Assembly: GCF_030503675.1 (NCBI RefSeq)
Contig: NZ_CP129964.1
Coordinates: 186,001 to 250,000, forward strand
Length of the DNA stretch: 64,000 nucleotides
Direction of reading: 5' to 3'
DNA from: Lutimonas zeaxanthinifaciens
GTDB lineage: Bacteria; Bacteroidota; Bacteroidia; Flavobacteriales; Flavobacteriaceae
In this document: piece after piece, positions 20,580 through 28,732 of the stretch
How the letters are laid out: each line of letters opens with the position of its first letter
How positions within the stretch are numbered: the stretch's first letter is position 1
Position numbers and translations under genes: made by a program
Notes under the pieces: model-generated
What the model was told of the DNA's origin: nothing
What the model saw: only the letters and a program-made list of their open reading frames with translations
Database searches by the model: none

Positions 20580-21848
20580 TTAATAAATTTTTTGTTTTCT
20601 AAACCATTTGTCATTAAGTGACAAACTCAATCTGAAGTTGAAAAAATCTTCTTCAACCAAATTATTATCGGTTGTTCCTCTTTTTCCAAGTTCAAATCCC
20701 AAATTTACGTTAGATAATTTTAACCCAATGGGTAAACTCACCCCAAAAGATATGCCATATTCATTTATTTCGGTATCATTTACTACTAATCCCGTTTTTT
20801 GGTAGTTAAAACCGGCCCTGTAAGTAACCCTCTCAAAATAGTTGCTGATTGAGTTAATTTTCGGGGTAAAAAAACCTCCTACCGAAATATTCATAAAATC
20901 GTCATAACCGTAAAAATCGATCTCGTCATAAATTCCTCCGGTAAATTCCAAAGGATTTTGAAACGTATATTCGGCCCCTACAAACCACTTGTTATCTTCA
21001 CCAATACCTGCACTAATCGCCGTTTTTAACGGTGATAAAATAGTAGAGGTATAGGAGTCACTGGATAAGGTGTCCACAGGAAATCCTGTTCCATCTTCCA
21101 CGTTAAAGATAGTATAAAGAAGAATGTCTCCCTTTTCTCTCAGGGTGGATTCAAGATCCGCTGCCACACCAACCTTTAGCCTTATTTCATCTTTTATTTT
21201 CGGGCCGTAATGAATACCTATTTTTGCCGATGTTCCTTTAATATTCGAATCGGTAATATGCTGTGTTGCCAATTGAACATTATCTCTTCTGTTCAAGACA
21301 TTGTTATCAATTCCCCCAAATACATAGGCTAATTCTACCCCCAGAGATAAATCAAAGGGGAACTTGTACCCATATCCTAGAAAGACCCTGTTGGTACCAC
21401 CATTGCCATAATATCTGTCAATTTCTTTCAAATTTCCGTCATCATAAAACTGTTGATCAACCAGTGAATAACCTACAGCGGTATTTAATTGAAGCCCCAT
21501 AACCAGGCCTTGATTTCCTCTTATCGGAATACCAAGCCCAATATAACTTAGAGCAGCTGCAGAGCTGGTTTGCTCGTTTTCACCATCATCAACAAAATTT
21601 GTTTTGTTGCCTCCTGCAAAAACATATGTTGTATAATTTAACGATCCATATGAAGCTGGATTCGTAAAACTTAACTGATATTCGCTATTTAATGCTCCAC
21701 CCATCTGTCCCATCGCAATTTCCTCAACCGTTTTTAGATGTGCCTGATCTCCGATTCCGAACAAAGAATAAGGAGAAGAATTTGTTGCCTGTGAAAAACC
21801 TAATGTTGATATAAAAAGAATAGCAATTACTATTATATCTTTTATCAT
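20580..21848 (-). CDS. Outer-membrane beta-barrel protein, function unknown
   Basis: A 422-residue protein with a signal peptide (residues 1-19) followed by alternating beta-strand segments throughout and NSSPYSLFGIGD at the mature N-terminus. It ends in aromatic strands (FFNFRLSLSLNDKWF), consistent with an outer-membrane barrel related to the FadL/PorV-like Bacteroidetes group. Its start codon overlaps the coaX stop by 4 bp. The exact role is not known; the context suggests envelope biogenesis. Confidence 0.82.
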   Translation of the reverse strand: MIKDIIVIAILFISTLGFSQATNSSPYSLFGIGDQAHLKTVEEIAMGQMGGALNSEYQLSFTNPASYGSLNYTTYVFAGGNKTNFVDDGENEQTSSAAALSYIGLGIPIRGNQGLVMGLQLNTAVGYSLVDQQFYDDGNLKEIDRYYGNGGTNRVFLGYGYKFPFDLSLGVELAYVFGGIDNNVLNRRDNVQLATQHITDSNIKGTSAKIGIHYGPKIKDEIRLKVGVAADLESTLREKGDILLYTIFNVEDGTGFPVDTLSSDSYTSTILSPLKTAISAGIGEDNKWFVGAEYTFQNPLEFTGGIYDEIDFYGYDDFMNISVGGFFTPKINSISNYFERVTYRAGFNYQKTGLVVNDTEINEYGISFGVSLPIGLKLSNVNLGFELGKRGTTDNNLVEEDFFNFRLSLSLNDKWFRKQKIY

Positions 21849-22573
21849 TCGTCTATATTATGTATCAAAATACTATTCAATCCCTCCAATAAAAAATTTG
21901 GAATGGCAAATATGCTACTTTTTATGTTTTTTGCCAAGAAAATTGTGTCCCCTCCTGTTAAAACAACTGTTAATTTTTGATAATTGGTCCTATATTGGCT
22001 GATCACTCCCTCAATTTCCTGAATTACACCATTTAACACTCCCCTGTGAATCGCATTTTCAGTAGAATTTCCATTGTCGGGAATGTGTTCCGTTTTTTCC
22101 AGTAAAGGAAGGTTAGCCGTAAAATGATTCACGGCCTTATAGCGCATTAAAATTCCAGGAGAAATGTCTCCTCCAAAATAAGAACCATATTCATTTAGGA
22201 AATCAAATGTAATGCATGATCCGGCATCAATGACCAGTACATTGGTTTTAGGGAACTGGTTTACGGCACCTGCCATCAATGCGATGCGATCAACACCAAG
22301 GGTCTTTGGAGTTAGATATTTATTTTCAAAGGGAACCAGCGTGTCATGATTTAGTTTCAAAGGCTTTAATAGACCTTCTAGCTCCTTCCAAAGCATAGGA
22401 GCAATACTCGATACGTGAGACACGATAGATCTTTGAATATCATACTGTTCTGTTAATGAAATTATTTTTGAAACAATCTGTTCCGCAGGAAACTGATCTT
22501 TGTAAAGCAGAATAGTATCCTCAAATACAGCAACTTTGATTTGCGTATTGCCAATATCAATTACTAAATTCAT
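21845..22573 (-). CDS. coaX: Type III pantothenate kinase
   Basis: First enzyme of coenzyme A synthesis: phosphorylates pantothenate, using the CoaX (acetate kinase/Hsp70-fold) enzyme. Motifs: DIGNTQIKVAVFED at the N-terminus (phosphate-1), GVDRIALMAGA near residue 97, VIDAGSCITFDF near 115 and GGDISPG near 135. 242 residues, normal size. It leads the envelope operon on the minus strand; a -7 box at 22593-22600 gives a short leader. Upstream lies tRNA-Phe on the opposite strand. Confidence 0.95.
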   Translation of the reverse strand: MNLVIDIGNTQIKVAVFEDTILLYKDQFPAEQIVSKIISLTEQYDIQRSIVSHVSSIAPMLWKELEGLLKPLKLNHDTLVPFENKYLTPKTLGVDRIALMAGAVNQFPKTNVLVIDAGSCITFDFLNEYGSYFGGDISPGILMRYKAVNHFTANLPLLEKTEHIPDNGNSTENAIHRGVLNGVIQEIEGVISQYRTNYQKLTVVLTGGDTIFLAKNIKSSIFAIPNFLLEGLNSILIHNIDE

Positions 22574-22592
22574 GATGGACTGAGATGAGGCA

Positions 22593-22600
22593 CAAAATTA
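22593..22600 (-). promoter_or_regulatory. Probable -7 promoter box of the coaX operon
   Basis: TAATTTTG on the minus strand, an exact TAnnTTTG match 20 bp before the coaX start codon, giving a very short leader. The operon runs to ppiD at 14814 without another obvious terminator. Confidence 0.5.
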
Positions 22601-22647
22601 CAATAGATTTTTTAATGATTTGTTTTGAAAAGAATAAAAAATAAATT

Positions 22648-22655
22648 TATATTTG
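22648..22655 (+). promoter_or_regulatory. Promoter of tRNA-Phe
   Basis: TATATTTG (exact -7 consensus) lies 17 bp before the mature tRNA 5' end. TTTG at 22624-22627 sits 20 bp upstream of it and can serve as the -33 element. Confidence 0.65.
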
Positions 22656-22672
22656 CACCCGCCTAAAGCGAT

Positions 22673-22745
22673 GGTGCCTTAGCTCAGTTGGTAGAGCAAT
22701 GGACTGAAAATCCATGTGTCCCTAGTTCGATTCTTGGAGGCACCA
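22673..22745 (+). tRNA. tRNA-Phe (GAA)
   Basis: Complete 73-nt cloverleaf. Acceptor GGTGCCT pairs with AGGCACC plus discriminator A; D-arm GCTC/GAGC; anticodon stem ATGGA/TCCAT with loop CTGAAAA, so anticodon GAA at 22706-22708; T-arm CCTAG/CTTGG with one U-U mismatch and loop TTCGATT. CCA is not encoded. Its 3' 48 nt, together with the downstream terminator, recur perfectly at 24594-24693. Confidence 0.96.
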
Positions 22746-22797
22746 CATTTAAACCCTTAATTCTCATATGGATTAAGGGTTTTTTGTTGGCTTAATT
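22698..22797 (+). repeat. 100-bp direct repeat, left copy (attachment-site-like)
   Basis: Starts in the anticodon stem of tRNA-Phe (AATGGACTG) and runs through the tRNA 3' end and terminator to GGCTTAATT. It is identical base for base to 24594-24693. The flanking bases differ at both ends, so the repeat is exactly 100 bp. A tRNA 3' end duplicated in direct orientation is the hallmark of site-specific integration. Confidence 0.95.
22751..22786 (+). terminator. Intrinsic terminator of tRNA-Phe
   Basis: AAACCCTTAAT, 10-nt loop, ATTAAGGGTTT and a T-tract. It lies entirely inside the duplicated 100-bp repeat. Confidence 0.85.
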
Positions 22798-23282
22798 CTC
22801 TACTTAGTGATCATTCCACCTTGAACATATTTGAATTCAAATTAATTGAGTCTTCTCTACCGATTGATTTTTATTAAGGTTTAAATAACAAGTAATTCGT
22901 CCAAAATCTTTAATTAGTGATAGTTTGTCCTACAGTTAAAGAAATAAGTTTTGTTAATCAAATTCAATTTCAAATTAGTATGACTAATTATTGAAAATAT
23001 TTGATTTATTTTTAAATTTCTTTAATCCAAATGTTTATGGATCAATATCATGATTTCGGAATTCCATTGTCCACAAATCATTTCTGATTAATAGAATTTT
23101 ATTAAATTCATATTCATTAATTTAAGTTAATTTAACGAAAAAGAATTAAATATGCATCAGAGAAATAAATAAGAATATTTTTCGTTATACAAATTGATTT
23201 ATTCATAAAAGTTTTTTGAATAGGTTTAATTTGGGGTATTACAAGTAATAGGAAAAACAAAAATCTATTTAAAATTAAAGCA
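22798..23282. other. Gene-free left part of the islet
   Basis: 485 bp of very A+T-rich DNA. No credible gene was seen on either strand. An open 74-codon frame on the minus strand has low-complexity composition and no recognisable features. It probably contains the promoter of the glycosyltransferase; near matches to a -7 box occur at 23176-23183 and 23226-23233. Confidence 0.6.
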
Positions 23283-24347
23283 ATTAAACGAAATAAGGAT
23301 AAGTATTTTCTGTTTGTTACCAATGATGGTTTTGACGCAATAAATTCTAGAATCAACTTTAGAGATTGGATTGATAGGAATAATAATTATGGCTGCGATA
23401 TTATTTGCCCGGCTGATGATAGAATGAAGGAAAGATCAGACTTACTCTACCTTAGGCGTCGAGGAATTTCTTGGAAAAATGTTGTCAAACTAAAAAAAAC
23501 GATCACGAATAAAGAGTACGAAGTAGTTATAGCTAGAGGAATCGAAAGCGTATTGTTATTATCCTTTATTGGAAAGCCTAATATTAAAATTATATTCTTT
23601 TTAACCGGATTAGGAAGACTTTTTGATGAAAGTATACCTTTTAAAGGAATTATCAGATTTTGTTACAGGAAAGTGTTCAAATTATTAGTTTTTCTTAAAA
23701 ATGCGGATGTGGTTCTTCAAAATGAAGAAGACAAAAAAGATCTTGGACTTAAAAATTGTCATATAATGAATGGCTCAGGGATTAAACTTGAAAAAACCTT
23801 GGATAAATCATTAAGCGACAAAAAAGTTAAAATTTTGACGGCTAGCCGGCTCACTAAATCTAAGGGGATAGAAGAAATTTTTCACTTCTGTGAGCATGTA
23901 AAAAACAATCCCAGTATGGAATATTTTATTCTCGGAGATTATATTGATCTAGGGTTAAAAGAACAAAGAAAGATTCGTGAATTTAACAAATTTGACAACA
24001 TACATTTTAAAGGATTTGAATCTAATACTAGAGTATATTTTGAAGAGTGTCATGTAGCTTATTTTCCTACAAATTATAGAGAAGGCTCTCCCAGATTTTT
24101 AATCGAATCATTAAAGTTCGGATTAGTAATTTTCACTAATAAAATGCCTGGATGTTCAAAAACAATTTCAAATAAAAATGGGTATTTTTTTAGCTCAATT
24201 GAAAATATGATTGAGATTATTGAGCATTTGAAATATAATGAAAATGAATTTAAATCTCTCAGTAATAGGGCTAAAGAATTGTTTAAACAAGTTTACACCG
24301 AAGATGTTGTTTATGAAGGATTAATAAATTTTATTGATCGTAATTAA
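23283..24347 (+). CDS. Glycosyltransferase family 4 protein (start codon uncertain)
   Basis: GT-B glycosyltransferase, probably adding sugars to a surface polysaccharide. The C-terminal half has the GT4 pattern: KILTASRLTKSKGIEE (donor-domain start), then FILGDY, NIHFKGFE and YREGSPRFLIESLKFG with the conserved E of the EGSPRFLIE region. The first ATG is at 23424, but coding sense clearly continues upstream. Codons from 23283 read (I/M)KRNKDKYFLFVTNDGFDA, a typical N-terminal Rossmann strand. No ATG, GTG or TTG occurs in frame between the stop at 23217 and 23424. Either ATT 23283 (or another rare start) is used, or the start was lost and only a truncated product from 23424 is made. It is the only cargo of the islet. 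Confidence 0.75.
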   Translation: MKRNKDKYFLFVTNDGFDAINSRINFRDWIDRNNNYGCDIICPADDRMKERSDLLYLRRRGISWKNVVKLKKTITNKEYEVVIARGIESVLLLSFIGKPNIKIIFFLTGLGRLFDESIPFKGIIRFCYRKVFKLLVFLKNADVVLQNEEDKKDLGLKNCHIMNGSGIKLEKTLDKSLSDKKVKILTASRLTKSKGIEEIFHFCEHVKNNPSMEYFILGDYIDLGLKEQRKIREFNKFDNIHFKGFESNTRVYFEECHVAYFPTNYREGSPRFLIESLKFGLVIFTNKMPGCSKTISNKNGYFFSSIENMIEIIEHLKYNENEFKSLSNRAKELFKQVYTEDVVYEGLINFIDRN

Positions 24348-24593
24348 TCAAATCTTCAATCTGAATTTTTTAGTTTATAATAGATCATTGCGGAAAAACG
24401 GATTTATTAATGTTTTTTTGGCCTACATTCTTTTAAAATTTCGATAAGTGGCATGTGTAAAAGTTAGCGAATGATGAAATATTTGAATTTTCGAGTTTTA
24501 AAATAAATCCTCATCTTAAAGAAATTTAACTTATTCTTCCAATGATTATTTGGGTAGTGTCCTCAAATTTTTTATTCAATTCATTGGCTAGGA

Positions 24594-24693
24594 AATGGAC
24601 TGAAAATCCATGTGTCCCTAGTTCGATTCTTGGAGGCACCACATTTAAACCCTTAATTCTCATATGGATTAAGGGTTTTTTGTTGGCTTAATT
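24594..24693 (+). repeat. 100-bp direct repeat, right copy with tRNA-Phe 3' fragment
   Basis: Second perfect copy of 22698-22797. It contains the last 48 nt of tRNA-Phe (24594-24641) and the terminator (24647-24682), but the tRNA 5' half is missing: the bases before it (GGCTAGGA) are unrelated to the D-arm. It is therefore a tRNA pseudogene fragment, not a second tRNA. The 246 bp between the glycosyltransferase and this repeat hold nothing recognisable. Confidence 0.95.
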
Positions 24694-24700
24694 TCACAAT

Positions 24701-25507
24701 TCAATATTGATCGATACCAAATTCTCTGGCATTCATTCTGGCAACAGGAAGGTATTTTTGAAGATCCTGAATTCTTGTATCATTTGAGGGGTGGGTGCTT
24801 AGGAATTCCGGAGGAGCATCTCCTTTACTGGCATCTTTCATTCGTTTCCAAACTTCAATTGCCTCTTCAGGATCATATCCGGCCATGGTCATAAATACCA
24901 TTCCAAGTTTATCTGCCTCAGTTTCGTGTGTCCTGCTATAAGCCAGCATACCTATTTGGGAGCTGATCCCGTAAATACTGTTCCAAAGGACCTGCGTATC
25001 ATAATTTTGGCCTGAAGTACCAATAGCAACAGCCATTCCACCCAATTGCTGGCCGTAGCTGCTTGTCATTCTTTCCTGTCCGTGTTTTGCAAAAGCATGG
25101 GCTATCTCATGGCCCATAACAGCAGCAATACCATCAGTATTGTGGCAAACAGGAAGGATTCCTGTGTAAAAAACAACTTTTCCTCCGGGTAAACACCAGG
25201 CATTCATCTGGTCATCCTGAACTAAATTAAACTCCCAGCGATATTTGTCAGCCTCTTCGGTCATTCCATTCGCTCTCATGAATCGGTCAACTGATTTGGA
25301 GATGCGAGCGCCTATCTCCTTAATTTCATTGGTCATTTTTACATCTTTGGACAGAGAACTTTCTTTGAGGAAATTATCATATTGTGCAAAGCTGGCAGGA
25401 AGAATTTCATCATCATCAACAATATTTACACGTTTTCTCTCTGTAATCGGAACGGTACTGCAGGAGAGGGATAAAAGAAAAGATGTTAAAAGAATTAATT
25501 TTTTCAT
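24701..25507 (-). CDS. M48-family metalloprotease lipoprotein
   Basis: Exported zinc peptidase of the M48 family (LoiP/BepA-like), 268 residues. Signal peptide with a lipobox-like SLSCS near residues 14-18; zinc motif HEIAH in GHEIAHAFAKHG; third ligand in HETEADKLG. These enzymes degrade misfolded outer-membrane proteins. It lies just outside the right end of the islet, so before integration it was the neighbour of tRNA-Phe. A -7 box TAAATTTG lies upstream at 25535-25542 (minus strand). Confidence 0.93.
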   Translation of the reverse strand: MKKLILLTSFLLSLSCSTVPITERKRVNIVDDDEILPASFAQYDNFLKESSLSKDVKMTNEIKEIGARISKSVDRFMRANGMTEEADKYRWEFNLVQDDQMNAWCLPGGKVVFYTGILPVCHNTDGIAAVMGHEIAHAFAKHGQERMTSSYGQQLGGMAVAIGTSGQNYDTQVLWNSIYGISSQIGMLAYSRTHETEADKLGMVFMTMAGYDPEEAIEVWKRMKDASKGDAPPEFLSTHPSNDTRIQDLQKYLPVARMNAREFGIDQY

Positions 25508-25534
25508 AGTTGTTTAAAAAGATTAGGAAGACTA

Positions 25535-25542
25535 CAAATTTA
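25535..25542 (-). promoter_or_regulatory. Probable -7 promoter box of the M48 gene
   Basis: TAAATTTG on the minus strand, exact TAnnTTTG match, 28 bp upstream of the start codon. Confidence 0.45.
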
Positions 25543-25588
25543 TGGAATCGAATGCTTCTTAGGCAGATTTGGACTAATAAGATGATAA

Positions 25589-25631
25589 AATGTAAAATAA
25601 TTTATATAAAAAGTAAAATAAACTTTACATT
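25589..25631 (+). promoter_or_regulatory. Repeat cluster upstream of the membrane protein/XRE pair, possible operator
   Basis: GTAAAATAA occurs at 25592-25600 and again at 25613-25621, 21 bp (two helical turns) apart. AATGTAAA (25589-25596) is mirrored by TTTACATT (25624-25631). This fits a regulator binding site in front of an operon that encodes an XRE repressor, but the DNA is very A+T-rich and chance is not excluded. Confidence 0.3.
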
Positions 25632-25673
25632 ATGGAAAAATATTCATACATTTAAATCCTAAATTGACTGAAT

Positions 25674-26150
25674 ATGAAAATTAATTATTTATTTCCCCAC
25701 AGATTCAAGCGAATAGGTTTGATCTTTTTAATTCCTTTCTCCTTGTTTGGGATTTATGTTGTTGAGACAGATCCGGAGCCCGATTTTTTTGACTGGACGG
25801 TTCCTGCTTTTTTTTATGATGAAATCATAGGTAAGCAACTTGTTTTTTCTATGGCAGAGAACAATGTATTAAATGAGATCATAGGGTTGATCTTGATCAT
25901 TAGCGGTCTGATGGTAGCTTTTTCTAAAGAAAAACAGGAAGATGAATTTATTTCCAAATTAAGATTGGAATCACTGGTATGGGCTACCTATGTTAATTAT
26001 GCGGTGTTGCTGGTTTCAATGCTATTCGTTTTTGGAATTTCTTTTCTTTGGGTTATGATTTTAAATATGTTTACGATTCTTTTGTTTTTTATTATTAGGT
26101 TCAACTGGCAATTGAGAAGATTGAATAAAATTGGAGAGCATGAAGAATAG
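25674..26150 (+). CDS. Four-helix membrane protein paired with XRE regulator
   Basis: A 158-residue protein with hydrophobic segments near residues 13-30, 66-84, 103-123 and 126-142 and a basic C-terminal end (FNWQLRRLNKIGEHEE). No family with known function recognised. Its 3' end overlaps the next gene by 11 bp (ATG 26140 lies before its TAG at 26148-26150), so the two are translated together. Membrane protein plus small XRE-family regulator is a recurring bacterial pair; the signal it responds to is unknown. Confidence 0.8.
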   Translation: MKINYLFPHRFKRIGLIFLIPFSLFGIYVVETDPEPDFFDWTVPAFFYDEIIGKQLVFSMAENNVLNEIIGLILIISGLMVAFSKEKQEDEFISKLRLESLVWATYVNYAVLLVSMLFVFGISFLWVMILNMFTILLFFIIRFNWQLRRLNKIGEHEE

Positions 26151-26346
26151 AATCAAAGTAGAGCGGGCAGAATTGAACATTACTCAGGCAGAACTTGCTT
26201 CAAGAGCCGGAGTGAGCAGGCAAACCATAAATGCCATGGAACTCGGAAAATACGTTCCTTCCACTTTACTGGCTTTAAAACTCGCATCAATTTTTAGAAC
26301 TTCTGTTGAAAATATTTTTAGCCTTGAAGAGAAGGACTGGTCTTAG
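26140..26346 (+). CDS. XRE-family (Cro/C1-type) small transcriptional regulator
   Basis: A 68-residue stand-alone helix-turn-helix protein: IKVERAELNITQAELASRAG with the recognition helix VSRQTINAMELGKYVPS. It resembles the short YgzD-type regulators that accompany membrane proteins. The frame opens at TTG 26131, but ATG 26140 (MKNRIKVERAEL) is the usual N-terminus. It probably regulates its own operon. Confidence 0.88.
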   Translation: MKNRIKVERAELNITQAELASRAGVSRQTINAMELGKYVPSTLLALKLASIFRTSVENIFSLEEKDWS

Positions 26347-26369
26347 TTGACCTACAAATTAAGAAATGT

Positions 26370-28556
26370 TCATTCGCCGGGACGATATCTCTTTTCAGCT
26401 CTTTTGACTACATCGTCGCGGTAAAAGGCGGCGTTCTTAAACTGAACCCTGGCATAGCGCTCGGCCTGATCATCGAAGTGCTCAGAATCTGGATCTCCGC
26501 TTTGACCACCTGCAAGCAGCGTTTTTGCCATGACCTTGTCTCCAAACTCCACAACGGCAACAAAACTATTTCCACCTACTCCATATACCCTTTTGGTATT
26601 TTCTCCATGTCTTGTTCCAAATGAGGCAAGGGCACCCCAATAACCACTCGCCATCCCAACAGGAATGCTCGGAAGGCTATCATTAAACTTTTGAACAATG
26701 TCTCCATTGATCCTTTGGTATCGATTGTATTCTCCCCATGGTACTTCCGATGTTCCAAAATCATTTATGAGAATTTCTATGGATTTTTTAAAAATAAGAA
26801 CTCTTTCTTCTTCCGAGGATTCCTTACTCATATAGTGAACCATTTTCATAAAATCTCTTGAGGAATAGGGTGAAAAACCTGATTTTCGGTAGGTATTCAA
26901 ATAGTATTGAGCGAGGGTCATGGCCGAGGATTCTGAGTGTACCTCAAAATTCCAATTTTCCAATAAGCCCAAGGCGGTATTTTCTGAGTCATTGAAATTC
27001 TCATTGTTTTTTGAAGCTTTGATAAGGCCATCGATCAACTCCTTTGCTCCGGGCAGAAATGGATCATACGCCAGGTCGATGAGTGATTCGAGGGTCAGGT
27101 TTCGGGCTTCACTAAGTAAAGCAATGGCATGAACACCTCTGTAGTTTTCTGGAAATGAAGCCATATAAGCAGGATAATTTTCAGTTTTCGGGCTTTTAGA
27201 TCCGGTAGCACTAAAAGGAGTTGAATTGCAATTCTGAATCCATCCAATTTCAGGGTTCACGATCAAAATATTTTCATCCACTGTGTGGAGCCCTTTCCAA
27301 TCTGTCGAAGGATCGCTTCCATCCACTGGTTTTGAATAATCAAATTTCGGGTTCCTTCTGGGAATAAAGTTTCCGTGATAATAAGCAATATTTCCTTCTG
27401 AATCTGCAAACACTGTATTGTTCGAAGAATTTGTTCTAAGATCCATCATTCTTCTAAACCCTTCATGATCTTTTTGCTTTGTTCGAATAAAAGATTGCTC
27501 CAATGCTTTTACCGGTTTCCACATTAATGCCGTGGCTACCCATTTTTTTTCATTTCCATGTGTTATCGGGCCATGATGGGATCGATATAGTGTAAATGAT
27601 TTTTCCTTTAATCCTTCATCAGTCAGGTACTTTAATTTTACTGGAAATGAAATAAGATCCCTTTTTTCATTTCCATACAGGTACTGCAGGTTCGTTTCAT
27701 TTTCTATAATAGTTTCTTCAAATTCATCGATAATATCTGTGCCTGTGGAGGTATGCATCCAGCCCGTATTTTCATTAAATCCCTGATAAATGAAAAACTG
27801 GCCCCAGGTAACCGCCCCGTATGCATTGAGGCCCTCCTCGCTAACAACGTGGATTTCTCCTCTAAAGAAAAATGAGGTATGGGGGTTGATCAACAACATG
27901 CTGTTCCCGGACCGAGTCAATTTTCCACTTATCGCAAATCCATTCGATCCTTGATGATCCCCGTATTGAAGTCCTAATTTTCCGTCATGTGCAATCGTAT
28001 TGGATGCAAGCTGCTTCTGATCATAAAACTGTTGGATCTTTTTGGTTGAGACCCTTTCAATATCCCCGCCAATGGATCCTTCACTAAAATAAAAAGGCAT
28101 CCAAGGTTCAAAATGTTTAATAAGCTTGGGTTCCACCTCAGGGTGCGAACTGAGATAATAATTGATTCCATCTGCAAAAGCCAGACATAATTTTTTCAAC
28201 CATTCAGGGCTGCTTTCATAATGAGCAATTGCTTCTTTTTCTGTCATAAACAAATTTGCCCTTAAATCACTGTAGATTGCATTTTCGCCTTCAATTTCAG
28301 CCAAACGACCCGTTGCCCAGATATAATTGTGTTCAACTCTGTTGAAATCATCCTCGCACTGGGCATAAAGCATTCCAAAAACCGCATCAGCGTCGGTTTT
28401 CCCATAAATATGAGGAACTCCAAAATCATCTCTTATAATTTCAACGTTTTTGGCCTGAGCCTGCCATCGCTCAAGATCCGGGTTTACGGAAACTTTTTCC
28501 GCTTCCGGAGAACAACTTAAGAAGGTAAAAAGTAAAATGGGAAAGAAGAATTTCAT
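26370..28556 (-). CDS. Penicillin acylase-family (Ntn-hydrolase) lipoprotein
   Basis: Self-processing N-terminal-nucleophile amidase of the penicillin/acyl-homoserine-lactone/aculeacin acylase family, 728 residues. A signal peptide with lipobox (FTFLSCS) is followed by the alpha-chain start IIRDDFGVPHIYG. The autocleavage site and catalytic Ser are in GSNGFAISG near residue 205, and the beta chain has the conserved LLINPHTSF and GFNENTGWMHT. The longer frame starts with TTG at 28568; ATG 28556 starts the signal peptide. Substrate unknown; quorum-signal or antibiotic amide cleavage are possible. Single gene. Confidence 0.9.
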   Translation of the reverse strand: MKFFFPILLFTFLSCSPEAEKVSVNPDLERWQAQAKNVEIIRDDFGVPHIYGKTDADAVFGMLYAQCEDDFNRVEHNYIWATGRLAEIEGENAIYSDLRANLFMTEKEAIAHYESSPEWLKKLCLAFADGINYYLSSHPEVEPKLIKHFEPWMPFYFSEGSIGGDIERVSTKKIQQFYDQKQLASNTIAHDGKLGLQYGDHQGSNGFAISGKLTRSGNSMLLINPHTSFFFRGEIHVVSEEGLNAYGAVTWGQFFIYQGFNENTGWMHTSTGTDIIDEFEETIIENETNLQYLYGNEKRDLISFPVKLKYLTDEGLKEKSFTLYRSHHGPITHGNEKKWVATALMWKPVKALEQSFIRTKQKDHEGFRRMMDLRTNSSNNTVFADSEGNIAYYHGNFIPRRNPKFDYSKPVDGSDPSTDWKGLHTVDENILIVNPEIGWIQNCNSTPFSATGSKSPKTENYPAYMASFPENYRGVHAIALLSEARNLTLESLIDLAYDPFLPGAKELIDGLIKASKNNENFNDSENTALGLLENWNFEVHSESSAMTLAQYYLNTYRKSGFSPYSSRDFMKMVHYMSKESSEEERVLIFKKSIEILINDFGTSEVPWGEYNRYQRINGDIVQKFNDSLPSIPVGMASGYWGALASFGTRHGENTKRVYGVGGNSFVAVVEFGDKVMAKTLLAGGQSGDPDSEHFDDQAERYARVQFKNAAFYRDDVVKRAEKRYRPGE

Positions 28557-28732
28557 GAGAAGAACCAATTAAAGAAATCTGAACCTGACAAAGATAGTTT
28601 TTTTACTTAGGTAATTTTAATTCCAAAATGCTTACAATAAATCAAATCCACAATCCCTTGACTATACCCTATATTGAATATTTTCAGTATTTTTAAACAT
28701 GACTTAAATTAAACGTAAATTTCATTGTAACA

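Larger units (their letters stand above)
22798..24693 (+). mobile_element. Integrated 1.9-kb islet at tRNA-Phe
   Basis: DNA between the intact tRNA-Phe and the second copy of the 100-bp repeat, with one repeat copy counted in (period 1896 bp). It is much richer in A+T than its neighbours: a hand count of 22921-22980 gives 13 G+C in 60, against about 24 in 60 at 22201-22260. It holds one glycosyltransferase gene and no integrase, transposase or other mobility gene. The reading is a remnant of an integrative element or a cassette mobilised in trans, with the left copy restoring the tRNA. Repeats are certain; the mobile origin is inference. Confidence 0.65.

Noticed and set aside
23132-23356. 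74-codon minus-strand frame at the left of the glycosyltransferase
   Set aside because: Low-complexity hydrophobic translation of A+T-rich DNA and it overlaps the glycosyltransferase N-terminal coding sequence.
24594-24641. Second tRNA-Phe
   Set aside because: Only the 3' 48 nt are present; the acceptor 5' strand and D-arm are missing, so it is an attachment-site remnant.
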